In this document: positions 49,921 through 57,642 of the stretch, one piece after another | Position numbering within the stretch: the first letter of the stretch is position 1 | Layout of the letters: each line of letters starts with the position of its first letter | Origin: Arthrobacter oryzae | GTDB lineage: Bacteria; Actinomycetota; Actinomycetes; Actinomycetales; Micrococcaceae | NCBI RefSeq assembly: GCF_003634095.1 | Contig: NZ_RBIR01000003.1 | Span: 496,001-560,000 of the forward strand | DNA: 64,000 nucleotides | Direction: 5' to 3' | The notes under the pieces: model-generated | What the model was told of the DNA's origin: nothing | Seen by the model: only the letters and a program-made list of their open reading frames with translations | Databases searched by the model: none | Translations under genes and position numbers: made by a program

Positions 49921-51453
49921 GTGATCAGCCTGGCCCAACTGCACAGCCAGCTCGGCAACGATCTCCACCCGGCCACGGGCGGTACCGTGGCCGTGCGGCA
50001 GATCTCGGGCGTGCACATCTCCGAGCTCGACGATCCCACGCCGTATCTGGAGGGCGGCGAGCTCCTCCTCACCACGGGCATCCCCGTCTCGGGCGGAGAC
50101 GCCAAGGTGCACGCGTACGTCCGGCGCCTCGTGGAGCGCAACATTGCAGCCCTCGGCCTGGGCCTGGGGGCCGGGGTGGATGAGGTGCCCCCGGCGTTGA
50201 GCGCCGCGTGCGCCGAAGCCGGGCTGGAGCTGCTGGTGGTGCCCGACGGCACGCCGTTCATGAATGTCTCCCGCGCCTACTGGGACCTCGTGGGCAGGGA
50301 AGGCCAGGCGGACCTGACCGCCAGCCTCGGCACGCAGACAGCGCTGGCCCGTGCGGCGACGCAGCCGGATGCGCTTCCGTCCGTGGTCAAGGCGCTGGCC
50401 CAGGCGCTGGGCGGCTGGGTGGCGTACCTTCCGGCGGACAACGGGGCGGAAACGCTGTGGCCGGCCGACAACCACACGATTGTGGGGCAGTTGCGCAGGG
50501 AGGCATCGCGTCTTGACATGGCCGTGACCCATTCGGCTTCCACTTTCCAAATTCACGGCACCGACGTCGTGGAGTATCCCGTTCTGGTGGGGCGGCGCAC
50601 GGTCGGGTTCCTGGCCATTGGCGCCGGCCGCAAACTGACCCGTGCCGACCGGCAGATCATCATGACAGTGTGCGTCTTGCTCTCACTCAAGGCCGCTCAG
50701 CAGCAGGAGAGCGACGCCACGGCCGCCGCGCTCGGCTCGGCCGTAACCAAGCTTTTTCTCACCGGCCACGTTGACGCCGGCAGGGCCCTGGCCCCGGATT
50801 TGGGGATCGTCCCGCCCACCGGTGCCGTCCGGCTCCTGGTGATGCGCGGCGAGACGGATCCCGCGGCCGCGTCCCCGGGGACGGATCGGGAGCTGGAGTC
50901 GAGGCTGCGGGCCGGGACCGGATGGCCGCAGGTCGGCGGTGCCCTGCAGTCCTGCCGCCTGCGCCATGCCGCCGGCGGCCTCAGCTACTACCTGCTGGAT
51001 ACGGAATACCGTGCCGCCGACGCACCGCCGAAGTGGTACGACGGCGGCGGTGCCACGCCGTCGGGCCCGCGCGACGGCGGCGGGAACGCCGCGGTCACGG
51101 CCGTGCTGAGCCGGCCGATGCCGCTGGAACGTGTGCACGATGAGGCCGGACAGCTGGCCGCCATGGTGCGAGCGCTGCCGGCCGGGCAGATTGTTGACGC
51201 CCCGGAGGGAGCCTTGGACCCGCGGGCCCGGGGCTGGGTGGCGCAGCTGCAGGGGTACCAGCGGGCCGATCTGGTCGGCACCGTCCGCGCCTACCTCCGG
51301 CACCGGGGCCAGTGGGAGGGCGCTGCGCGGGAGCTGGGAATCCACCGGAACTCTTTGCGCCACCGCATGGGAATTGCGGCGGAACTGCTGCAGGCGGATC
51401 CGGACGATCCCGACGTCGCGGCTAGCCTCTGGCTGGCCCTGCGCTGGGTGTAG
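49921..51453 (+). CDS. PucR-family transcriptional regulator
   Basis: A 510-residue regulator with an N-terminal PucR sensing domain (about 10-125, VRQISGVHISELDDPTPYLE, then GGELLLTTGIPV) and a C-terminal HTH_30 (about 445-505, LVGTVRAYLRHRGQWEGAAR, then ELGIHRNSLRHRM). GTG 49921 has AAAGGA 8 nt upstream. It is divergent from the transaminase gene and probably controls it in response to an omega-amino acid or amine. The 3' end overlaps the converging CoA-transferase gene by 32 bp. Confidence 0.9.
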   Translation: MISLAQLHSQLGNDLHPATGGTVAVRQISGVHISELDDPTPYLEGGELLLTTGIPVSGGDAKVHAYVRRLVERNIAALGLGLGAGVDEVPPALSAACAEAGLELLVVPDGTPFMNVSRAYWDLVGREGQADLTASLGTQTALARAATQPDALPSVVKALAQALGGWVAYLPADNGAETLWPADNHTIVGQLRREASRLDMAVTHSASTFQIHGTDVVEYPVLVGRRTVGFLAIGAGRKLTRADRQIIMTVCVLLSLKAAQQQESDATAAALGSAVTKLFLTGHVDAGRALAPDLGIVPPTGAVRLLVMRGETDPAAASPGTDRELESRLRAGTGWPQVGGALQSCRLRHAAGGLSYYLLDTEYRAADAPPKWYDGGGATPSGPRDGGGNAAVTAVLSRPMPLERVHDEAGQLAAMVRALPAGQIVDAPEGALDPRARGWVAQLQGYQRADLVGTVRAYLRHRGQWEGAARELGIHRNSLRHRMGIAAELLQADPDDPDVAASLWLALRWV

Positions 51454-52678
51454 CGCCGGCCAGCCAGGCCCGGACGGGGTCGCTGTGTTCGCCAAGCGAC
51501 GGCGGGGCCGCCGCGGGCACCGGGAACGCCGGCGTCCAGGTAATGGGATGGCGGATCTGCCGCCCGGCCGGCTGGCCCGCCGCGTCGCGGACCTCGATGG
51601 TCGGTTCCAGCCCCAGCGACTCGGCGTACTCAAGACCCTCGTCGATGCCTGCCACATGGCCGGCCGGGACGCCGGCGTCGATCAGTTTGTCCTGCCAGAT
51701 CAAGGCGGAGGACGACGACAGGGCATCCTCCAGTAGGGGTATCAGTTCCGTGCGGTACTCCACACGCGCGTTGTTGGTGGCAAAGCGCGGGTCGCTGGCC
51801 AGCCCGGCAATACCCAGAACCTGGGTGAGCTTGGCGAACTGCCCGTCGTTGCCGCAGGCCACCGCCAACGGCGCGTCAGCACACTGGAGAAGTTGGTACG
51901 GCACGATCGAGGGGTGGGCGCTGCCCATGCGGTGCGGAACCTTCCCCGCGCCCAGGTAGGCCTGGCCCTGGTTGGCCAGTGCCCCTTGCAGGCTGGAGAG
52001 CAGGTTGAGTTCCAGATGGGCCCCGCGCCCAGAGCCGGCACGGGCCGCCAGGGCGGCAAGGACGCCAATGGTGGTGTCCTTGGCCGTCAGGACGTCGACC
52101 AGGGCGACGCCGGCTTTGGTTGGGCTGCCGTCTTTCTCCCCGGTGATGCTCATCAGTCCGCCCAGGGCCTGGACTATGAAGTCATAGCCCATCAGGTTGG
52201 CCCCGCCGGCGGAGCCAAAACCGGTGATCGAGGCGTAGATCAGGCCGGGGTTGGCGGCCGAAAGCTCCGCATAACCCAGACCCAGTTTGGCCATGCCGCC
52301 GGGCTTGAAGTTTTCCACGAGGACATCGGCACGCAGGGCCAGCTCCCTGGCCAGCTGTAGATCCCCGGGGTCGGTGAGGTCCAGGCACACCGACTCCTTG
52401 TTGCGGTTTGCACTCTCAAAGTAGGTGGCCCCGGTGGGGGAGTACGGCGGCCCCCAGCTGCGGGTGTCGTCCCCGGTGCCGGGGCGTTCCACCTTGATCA
52501 CGCGGGCGCCCAGATCGGCCAGCGTCATGGTGGCCAGCGGGCCGGCCAGGACGCGCGAGAAATCCGCGACCAGGAGACCCGACAACGGTCCGGCAGGGCC
52601 ATGACCGGGCTCTTTGGCGGTGTCCCGGCCGGCGGAACCAGACGCGGAGCGGGGAGCGGGGCCGGGAGTCGGAGCCAT
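51422..52678 (-). CDS. CaiB/BaiF family CoA-transferase (possibly succinyl-CoA:glutarate)
   Basis: A 418-residue family III CoA-transferase. LLVADFSRVLAGPLATMTLA and DLGARVIKVERPGTGDDTRS open it, and the catalytic Asp is in MGYDFIVQALGGLMSITG near 165. The start is ATG 52678 with GAAGGGA upstream. Genes around it suggest glutarate activation to glutaryl-CoA, the job of the related human SUGCT; that substrate is inference. It overlaps pucR tail-to-tail and shares the CTGACATTGGAT 12-mer upstream with the transaminase gene. Confidence 0.82.
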   Translation of the reverse strand: MAPTPGPAPRSASGSAGRDTAKEPGHGPAGPLSGLLVADFSRVLAGPLATMTLADLGARVIKVERPGTGDDTRSWGPPYSPTGATYFESANRNKESVCLDLTDPGDLQLARELALRADVLVENFKPGGMAKLGLGYAELSAANPGLIYASITGFGSAGGANLMGYDFIVQALGGLMSITGEKDGSPTKAGVALVDVLTAKDTTIGVLAALAARAGSGRGAHLELNLLSSLQGALANQGQAYLGAGKVPHRMGSAHPSIVPYQLLQCADAPLAVACGNDGQFAKLTQVLGIAGLASDPRFATNNARVEYRTELIPLLEDALSSSSALIWQDKLIDAGVPAGHVAGIDEGLEYAESLGLEPTIEVRDAAGQPAGRQIRHPITWTPAFPVPAAAPPSLGEHSDPVRAWLAGATPSAGPARG

Positions 52679-52766
52679 GGGGAGTCCCTTCGTGGATTGC
52701 CCGCGGCACATCGCCGTGCCCCGGGCATCTGTTCAAGGATTCGAAGCCTAACAAGGCGTAATGGGC

Positions 52767-52778
52767 CTGACATTGGAT
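52767..52778. promoter_or_regulatory. 12-mer shared with the transaminase promoter
   Basis: CTGACATTGGAT here is identical to 49837-49848 and lies upstream of a minus-strand gene in both places (the CoA-transferase gene here). The second half of the palindrome is poor here (GACTA in place of ATCYA), so it may be a weaker PucR site. Confidence 0.4.
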
Positions 52779-52873
52779 GAACCGACTAAGTGCTGGGCGG
52801 TCTGCACAACAGATGGGCCGGAAGCGTGTGCGGCCTGCGGCCGGCGGGGCGGGCCGCGCCCCGGTATGGCCGA

Positions 52874-52879
52874 TAGAGT
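52874..52879 (+). promoter_or_regulatory. -10 box before a short leader frame
   Basis: TAGAGT ends 6 nt before ATG 52886, the spacing seen at other leaderless genes in this window. It would place transcription start at the leader ORF, about 105 nt before the FadR-type gene. Confidence 0.4.
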
Positions 52880-52885
52880 GGCGCT

Positions 52886-52993
52886 ATGGAAGCAGATCCT
52901 TCGGTGCAGGGCAGCCCGGTGCAGGGTTGCCCGGAGCATGGCCGCCCGGTACCGGGCTGCCCGGGGCATGGCCTGGCGCAGGCACCGCGGTGA
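52886..52993 (+). CDS. Putative 35-codon leader ORF with 15-bp repeats
   Basis: An ATG directly after a -10-like box opens a 35-codon frame rich in Gly, Pro, His and Cys (PVQGCPEHGRPVPGCPGHG). Its TGA overlaps the GTG start of the regulator gene as GTGA, so translation of the leader could couple to the regulator. Most of it is built from 15-bp repeats, so it may be fortuitous. No peptide evidence is possible here. Confidence 0.3.
   Translation: MEADPSVQGSPVQGCPEHGRPVPGCPGHGLAQAPR
52903..52977. repeat. Five imperfect 15-bp tandem repeats
   Basis: Five consecutive 15-bp units (for example GGTGCAGGGCAGCCC, GGTGCAGGGTTGCCC, GGAGCATGGCCGCCC) lie directly upstream of the FadR-type gene. They are in phase with both overlapping reading frames because 15 is divisible by 3. 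Copy number may vary by slippage. Confidence 0.7.
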
Positions 52994-53763
52994 GCCAGGA
53001 ACCATCCACCAATGCGCCCTCGCGCGGGGCCCGGGCCGCCGTCTTCGCCCAGCTGACAGGCGCGGGCAGGTCCGAGCAGGTGGCCCAACGGCTGACCGAT
53101 GCCATTCTGTTGGGCGTGCTGGCTCCTGGCGATCGGCTGCCCAGTGAGGCGGAGCTGGCCAAGCGCTTTGGCGTGGCCCTCGTGACAGCGCGCGACGGGC
53201 TTGGGGCTGTCCGCGACGCCGGGCTGGTGGAGACCCGGCGCGGACGCGAGGGCGGCAGCTTTGTGCTCGCCGCCGAGCAGACACCCGAGAAGCTCCTGCA
53301 GGCCAGGCTCCGCGGACTTTCGCAGGTGGAGATTGCCGACCTCGCCGTCTATTTCGGCACACTCGCGGCTGGGTGCGCGGAGCGTGCGGCTGAGCTGGCG
53401 TCCGCCGATGAAGCCGAGCGGCTGACCGCCTGGCTTCAGGACGCCGACTTCGGCTCCGCACGCGATTCCGGCCGGAACGCCGGCGGTTTCTACCTCGAAA
53501 TCGCCGTCGTCAGCCAATCGCCCCGGCTGGTGCGCGAGCAGATCCGCCTCCAGGCAGAGTTTGGCCCCATGCTGTGGCTGTGCCTGACGGACCCCGCCAT
53601 GCGGGCCCGTGTCTACGCACAAAACCAACGCACCGCCGGGGCGATAGCCGCCCATGACGCCGCCGGCGCCCGCGCCTCGGTCCGGGCACAGATAAGCGAC
53701 CTTTCCGCCTGGCTGCTGGCAGCCAAGGAGCGGCTTGAGCAAGGAGAAGCAGCCGATGGCTGA
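52990..53763 (+). CDS. FadR/GntR-family transcriptional regulator
   Basis: A 257-residue regulator. The winged helix lies at about 29-85 (VAQRLTDAILLGVLAPGDRL, then PSEAELAKRFGVALVTARDG, ending ETRRGREGGSFVL) and a helical FCD-type ligand domain follows. I chose GTG 52990 (SQEPSTNAPSRG); the frame upstream is only repeat sequence. It overlaps the next gene by 8 nt and precedes the polyamine oxidation operon, which it probably controls. The motif G-x-G-G-S-F after the wing is typical of the family. Confidence 0.83.
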   Translation: MSQEPSTNAPSRGARAAVFAQLTGAGRSEQVAQRLTDAILLGVLAPGDRLPSEAELAKRFGVALVTARDGLGAVRDAGLVETRRGREGGSFVLAAEQTPEKLLQARLRGLSQVEIADLAVYFGTLAAGCAERAAELASADEAERLTAWLQDADFGSARDSGRNAGGFYLEIAVVSQSPRLVREQIRLQAEFGPMLWLCLTDPAMRARVYAQNQRTAGAIAAHDAAGARASVRAQISDLSAWLLAAKERLEQGEAADG

Positions 53764-54490
53764 GAACCACAGCGCGGACCCCGTGCAGTCCCGGGTGCGG
53801 GACTGCGCGGCGGCCATCGGGGCGTTGTTCAACGGCGTCTTCGGCACCCTGGACCACTGGCGGAACCAGGTCGAGGCCTCAACTGCCTGGGGCGCGGGGG
53901 ACGTCGATCCCGCCGTGTACGCGATGGTCGAGCCCGAACTCACGGCCGCCGACCCGCTCCTGATCGGCGCCGGATTCATCGCGGCGCCCGGCGTGGTGCG
54001 CGGCAAGGGCCTCCATTTTGCCTGGTGGCTGGGCCCGCTGGAGGACAACCCGATCCTGGGCACCACCACCGAGCCGAGCCAGCTGGACCTGGCATCGCGC
54101 GAGTACGCCGACTACCTTCGGGACCTCAGTGCGCTGGAGTGGTACCGGGTTCCCGAAGCCACCGGTGCCCGCCACATCACGGGACCGTATGTGGACCACT
54201 TGTGCACGTGCGACTACATCCTCACGCTCACCGCACCCGTCGTCGTCGGCGGGTCCATGGCGGGAGTGGTCGGCGCGGACGTCCTGGTGCGCCGGCTGGA
54301 GCGGGACGCTTTGCCGCTGATGCGCGCCGTGGGTGTTCCGACGGCGCTGGTGAGCGCCGCGGGCCGGGTGGTTGTCTCCACTGATCCGCAACTCCCCGTC
54401 GGGACGCTCGTAGATGCCGGGCAGGCCTCGGGGAGTGCTGTTGCGTGCCCCGGAACCAACCTGAAAGTCATGGCGCCCACAGCTCGATAA
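53756..54490 (+). CDS. Cache/PDC-like sensor domain protein without membrane segments
   Basis: A 244-residue protein. AAGGAG lies 9 nt before ATG 53756. The region from about 50 to 185 resembles a PDC/Cache ligand domain (GAGFIAAPGVVRGKGLHFAW, SREYADYLRDLSALEWYRVP, GPYVDHLCTCDYILTLTAPV, GGSMAGVVGADVLVRRLE), normally the outer part of chemoreceptors and kinases. Here there is no signal peptide or membrane helix, so it looks cytoplasmic. The 8-nt overlap with the FadR gene suggests that it works with that regulator, perhaps as a ligand-binding partner (inference). Confidence 0.6.
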   Translation: MAENHSADPVQSRVRDCAAAIGALFNGVFGTLDHWRNQVEASTAWGAGDVDPAVYAMVEPELTAADPLLIGAGFIAAPGVVRGKGLHFAWWLGPLEDNPILGTTTEPSQLDLASREYADYLRDLSALEWYRVPEATGARHITGPYVDHLCTCDYILTLTAPVVVGGSMAGVVGADVLVRRLERDALPLMRAVGVPTALVSAAGRVVVSTDPQLPVGTLVDAGQASGSAVACPGTNLKVMAPTAR

Positions 54491-54543
54491 TTTAAACATC
54501 CCATTTCAGATGAATAAGGTGTACTCTCACTGTGTGGCCGTGA

Positions 54544-54561
54544 GTCAGGTCACATCCTGAC
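54544..54561. promoter_or_regulatory. Operator candidate upstream of the aminoaldehyde dehydrogenase
   Basis: GTCAGG-TCACAT-CCTGAC has perfect 6-bp arms with a 6-nt spacer, 48 bp before the ATG at 54609. It lies in the 118-bp gap that separates the regulator pair from the oxidation genes, the natural place for a FadR-type site. Confidence 0.5.
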
Positions 54562-54608
54562 GCGGCCCGCAATGTGGCCCGCGTACCCAATTCATTGAAG
54601 GGAACCCC

Positions 54609-56042
54609 ATGAGCGTGCGGAATTTGCGGAACTTCGTCAACGGCCAGTTTGTTGACTCGGCCGCCACGAGCCGGCTGGAGATCCACAATCCGGCCACCGA
54701 AGAGGTCATCGCCACAACGCCCGTTTCCACCGCTGAGGACGTTGCTGCCGCGTACGCCGCAGCCGCGGCGGCGTTTGAAATCTGGAGCGAATCCACGCCG
54801 GCGGAACGCCAGCGTGCGCTGCTGCACATTGCCGACGCCGTCGAGGCCCGGGCCGAGGAACTGGCCGACCTCGAATGCGCCGATACCGGCAAGCCCCGGG
54901 GCGGAATTGTCCCGGATGAGATCGACGTGCTCGTGGACCAGATCCGTTTCTTCGCCGGCGCAGCCCGGACTCTGGAAGGGCGCGCCACCGCCGAATACCT
55001 CGCGGACCACAGTTCCTCGATCCGGCGCGAGCCCATCGGCGTCATCGGCCAGGTGGCCCCCTGGAACTACCCGCTGATGATGGCCGCATGGAAGGTCATT
55101 CCCGCGCTCGCGGCCGGCAATACCGTAGTCCTCAAGCCCTCCGATTCCACGCCAAGCTCCACCCTGCTGTTTGCCGAACTGGCCAGCGGATTCCTTCCCG
55201 CCGGCGCCTTCAACGTTGTGCTGGGCGACCGTGAGACCGGCAAAGCCCTGGTGGCCGACGAGGCCCCCGAGATGGTGTCCATTACCGGCAGCGTGCGGGC
55301 CGGCATGGAGGTGGCCGGAGCCGCGGCCGCCGACGTCAAGCGCGTGCACCTGGAGCTGGGCGGCAAGGCTCCGGTCATCGTGTTCGACGACGTCGACATC
55401 GCCACCGCGGTGGCGGGGATCGTCCCGGCATCCTTCTACAACGCGGGCCAGGACTGCACCGCGGCCACGCGGCTGTTGGTGCACGAGGACATCCACGATG
55501 AGTTCGTGGCTGCCTTCGCCGAGGAAGTGCGCCAGAACGCCCGGACCGGAGGCCCCGCCGACGAAGGAATCCTGTACGGCGCGCTGAGCAGCGCCGACCA
55601 CCTGCAGCGCGTCGCCGGATTCCTGGAACGGCTGCCGGAACACGCCACCGTAGAAGTTGGCGGCAAGCGCCACGGGGCCGTGGGGTACTTCCACGAGGCC
55701 ACCGTAGTGTCCGGACTGAACCAGGACGACGAGCTCGTCCAGAGCGAGGTCTTCGGCCCGATCGTCACGGTGCAGAAGTTCTCCACCGACGCCGAAGCCC
55801 TGGCCCTGGCCAACGACGTGGACTACGGGCTGGCGTCCTCGGTGTGGACCAAGGACCACACCCGGGCCATGCAGTTCGCCAAGCGACTGGACTTCGGCTG
55901 CGTGTGGATCAACACCCACATCCCGCTGGTGGCGGAGATGCCGCACGGCGGATTCAAGCACTCCGGCTACGGCAAGGACCTGTCCATGTACGGGCTGGAG
56001 GACTACACCCGGATCAAGCACGTCATGAGCTACATCGGCTAA
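54609..56042 (+). CDS. Aminobutyraldehyde-type aldehyde dehydrogenase
   Basis: A 477-residue NAD aldehyde dehydrogenase of the PatD/betaine-aldehyde type. VAPWNYPLMMAAWKVIPALA has the oxyanion Asn, catalytic Glu is in HLELGGKAPVIVFDD near 248, and Cys in AGQDCTAATR near 282. It would oxidise 4-aminobutanal (from putrescine) to GABA, or 5-aminopentanal to 5-aminovalerate. GAAGGG lies 9 nt upstream. It is followed by a permease and an amine oxidase in one operon, which supports the amine role. Confidence 0.87.
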   Translation: MSVRNLRNFVNGQFVDSAATSRLEIHNPATEEVIATTPVSTAEDVAAAYAAAAAAFEIWSESTPAERQRALLHIADAVEARAEELADLECADTGKPRGGIVPDEIDVLVDQIRFFAGAARTLEGRATAEYLADHSSSIRREPIGVIGQVAPWNYPLMMAAWKVIPALAAGNTVVLKPSDSTPSSTLLFAELASGFLPAGAFNVVLGDRETGKALVADEAPEMVSITGSVRAGMEVAGAAAADVKRVHLELGGKAPVIVFDDVDIATAVAGIVPASFYNAGQDCTAATRLLVHEDIHDEFVAAFAEEVRQNARTGGPADEGILYGALSSADHLQRVAGFLERLPEHATVEVGGKRHGAVGYFHEATVVSGLNQDDELVQSEVFGPIVTVQKFSTDAEALALANDVDYGLASSVWTKDHTRAMQFAKRLDFGCVWINTHIPLVAEMPHGGFKHSGYGKDLSMYGLEDYTRIKHVMSYIG

Positions 56043-56101
56043 GTCGCACCACCGTCATCCCCCGCCAGCACCCCCGCCAACGTCGTCGGAAGGAAACCCC
56101 T

Positions 56102-57619
56102 TTGTCCACCGAACCACGCAGTACCGCCGAGCTCAACGATAGTGAACATCTTGCCGTCCTGGGCTACCAGGATTCCTTCGATCGGTCCATGTCCCTCTGG
56201 GCCAATTTTGCCCTCGGCTTCACCTACCTTTCGCCGCTGGTGGGGGTGTACTCCCTCTTCGCCATCGCCATGGCGGCCGGCGGCCCGCCGTCGGTCTTCT
56301 GGATCTTCATCGTGGGGGCCGGACAAATGCTGGTGGCACTGGTATTCAGCGAGGTGGTCTCGCAATACCCCATCCACGGCGGCATCTATCCGTGGACCAG
56401 ACGGCTGTGGGGCAGGCGCTATGCCTGGATGGCGGCCTGGGTCTACATCTGGGCCATGATTGTCACCATTACCGCGGTGGCCGAATTTGGCAGCGGCTTC
56501 CTGGCCAGCCTGTTCGGGATTGAGGTGACCCGCGAAAGCACGCTGGGACTGACGGTGCTGCTCCTGGTAGTGGCACTTGTCCTGAACTTCACTGGCACCA
56601 AAACGATGGCCCGGGTGGCCCGGATCGGGCTGGCTTCCGAGCTGATCGGCGTGATCGCCGTCGGACTGTACCTGCTGATCTTCCAGCGCAAGCAGAGCTT
56701 CGGCGTGTTCTTTGACTCGATGGGCGTGCAGGGCGATGGCAGCTACCTGAACGCCTTCATGGGAGCCGCCCTGGCCGGGCTGTTCCTGTTCTATGGCTTT
56801 GAAGCCTGCGGCGACGTCGCGGAGGAGGTCGCCAACCCGGCCCGGCGGATCCCGCGCGCCATGATGATGACCATTGTGGTGGGAGGCGTCTCCGCGCTGT
56901 TCTCCTTCGGCGGCTATGTGCTGGCGGCGCCCAATCTGCAGGAGATCGTCAACGGCCAGGATACGGACCCGATCCCCGCCATCCTGGAATCGGCCCTCGG
57001 CGCAGTGGGTGCCAAGATCTTCCTGGTGGTTGCGATCACGGCCTTCCTGTCCTGCGTGCTGAGCCTGCAGGCGGCGGCGAGCCGGCTGATCTTCTCCTTT
57101 GCCCGTGACGGCATGGTGCCCGGCCACCGCTGGCTCTCCAAGGTTTCAGGGACCGCCAAGGTGCCCGCGAACGCCCTCATTGTCGCCGCGAGCATCCCCC
57201 TGGCCATCTGCGTCATTATCTATCTGGGGTCCGACGAACTGCTCACGCAGATCACCTCCTTTGCGGTACTGGGCATCTACATTGCCTTCCAGTCGGTGGT
57301 GCTGGCCTCCCTGCGCCAGCGCCTCAAGGGCTGGCGTCCTGCGGGGCCGTTCAGCCTGGGCGCCGCAGGGTTCGCGGTCAATGTCGCGGCCCTGGCCTAC
57401 GGCATCTTTGCCATGGTGTTGCTGGCCTGGCCCGGATCCACGGGCGTCTTTCTTACCGACTGGACCGTCCTGATCGGCTTTGCCGTTGTGGCGGGTACCG
57501 GCCTCCTCTACCTCCTGCTGGCCCGCCCGGATGCCAAGTCGACGGCGCCGGCCGGCGACGCCATCGACGTCGCCGCCAGGCTGCGTGCCGGCAGTGCCCG
57601 GCAAGCTGCGGTCAACTAA
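56102..57619 (+). CDS. APC-family amino acid/polyamine permease
   Basis: A 505-residue transporter with about 12 membrane segments. FALGFTYLSPLVGVYSLFAI holds segment 1, GQMLVALVFSEVVSQYPIHG segment 2, and FYGFEACGDVAEEVANPARR the conserved loop after segment 6. The start is TTG 56102 with GAAGGAAA upstream. It is 59 nt after the aldehyde dehydrogenase and overlaps the amine oxidase start (TAATG). Between two amine-degrading enzymes it most likely imports putrescine or a related amine. Confidence 0.87.
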   Translation: MSTEPRSTAELNDSEHLAVLGYQDSFDRSMSLWANFALGFTYLSPLVGVYSLFAIAMAAGGPPSVFWIFIVGAGQMLVALVFSEVVSQYPIHGGIYPWTRRLWGRRYAWMAAWVYIWAMIVTITAVAEFGSGFLASLFGIEVTRESTLGLTVLLLVVALVLNFTGTKTMARVARIGLASELIGVIAVGLYLLIFQRKQSFGVFFDSMGVQGDGSYLNAFMGAALAGLFLFYGFEACGDVAEEVANPARRIPRAMMMTIVVGGVSALFSFGGYVLAAPNLQEIVNGQDTDPIPAILESALGAVGAKIFLVVAITAFLSCVLSLQAAASRLIFSFARDGMVPGHRWLSKVSGTAKVPANALIVAASIPLAICVIIYLGSDELLTQITSFAVLGIYIAFQSVVLASLRQRLKGWRPAGPFSLGAAGFAVNVAALAYGIFAMVLLAWPGSTGVFLTDWTVLIGFAVVAGTGLLYLLLARPDAKSTAPAGDAIDVAARLRAGSARQAAVN

Positions 57620-57642
57620 TGTGCCAAACGAAAGAGCAAACG

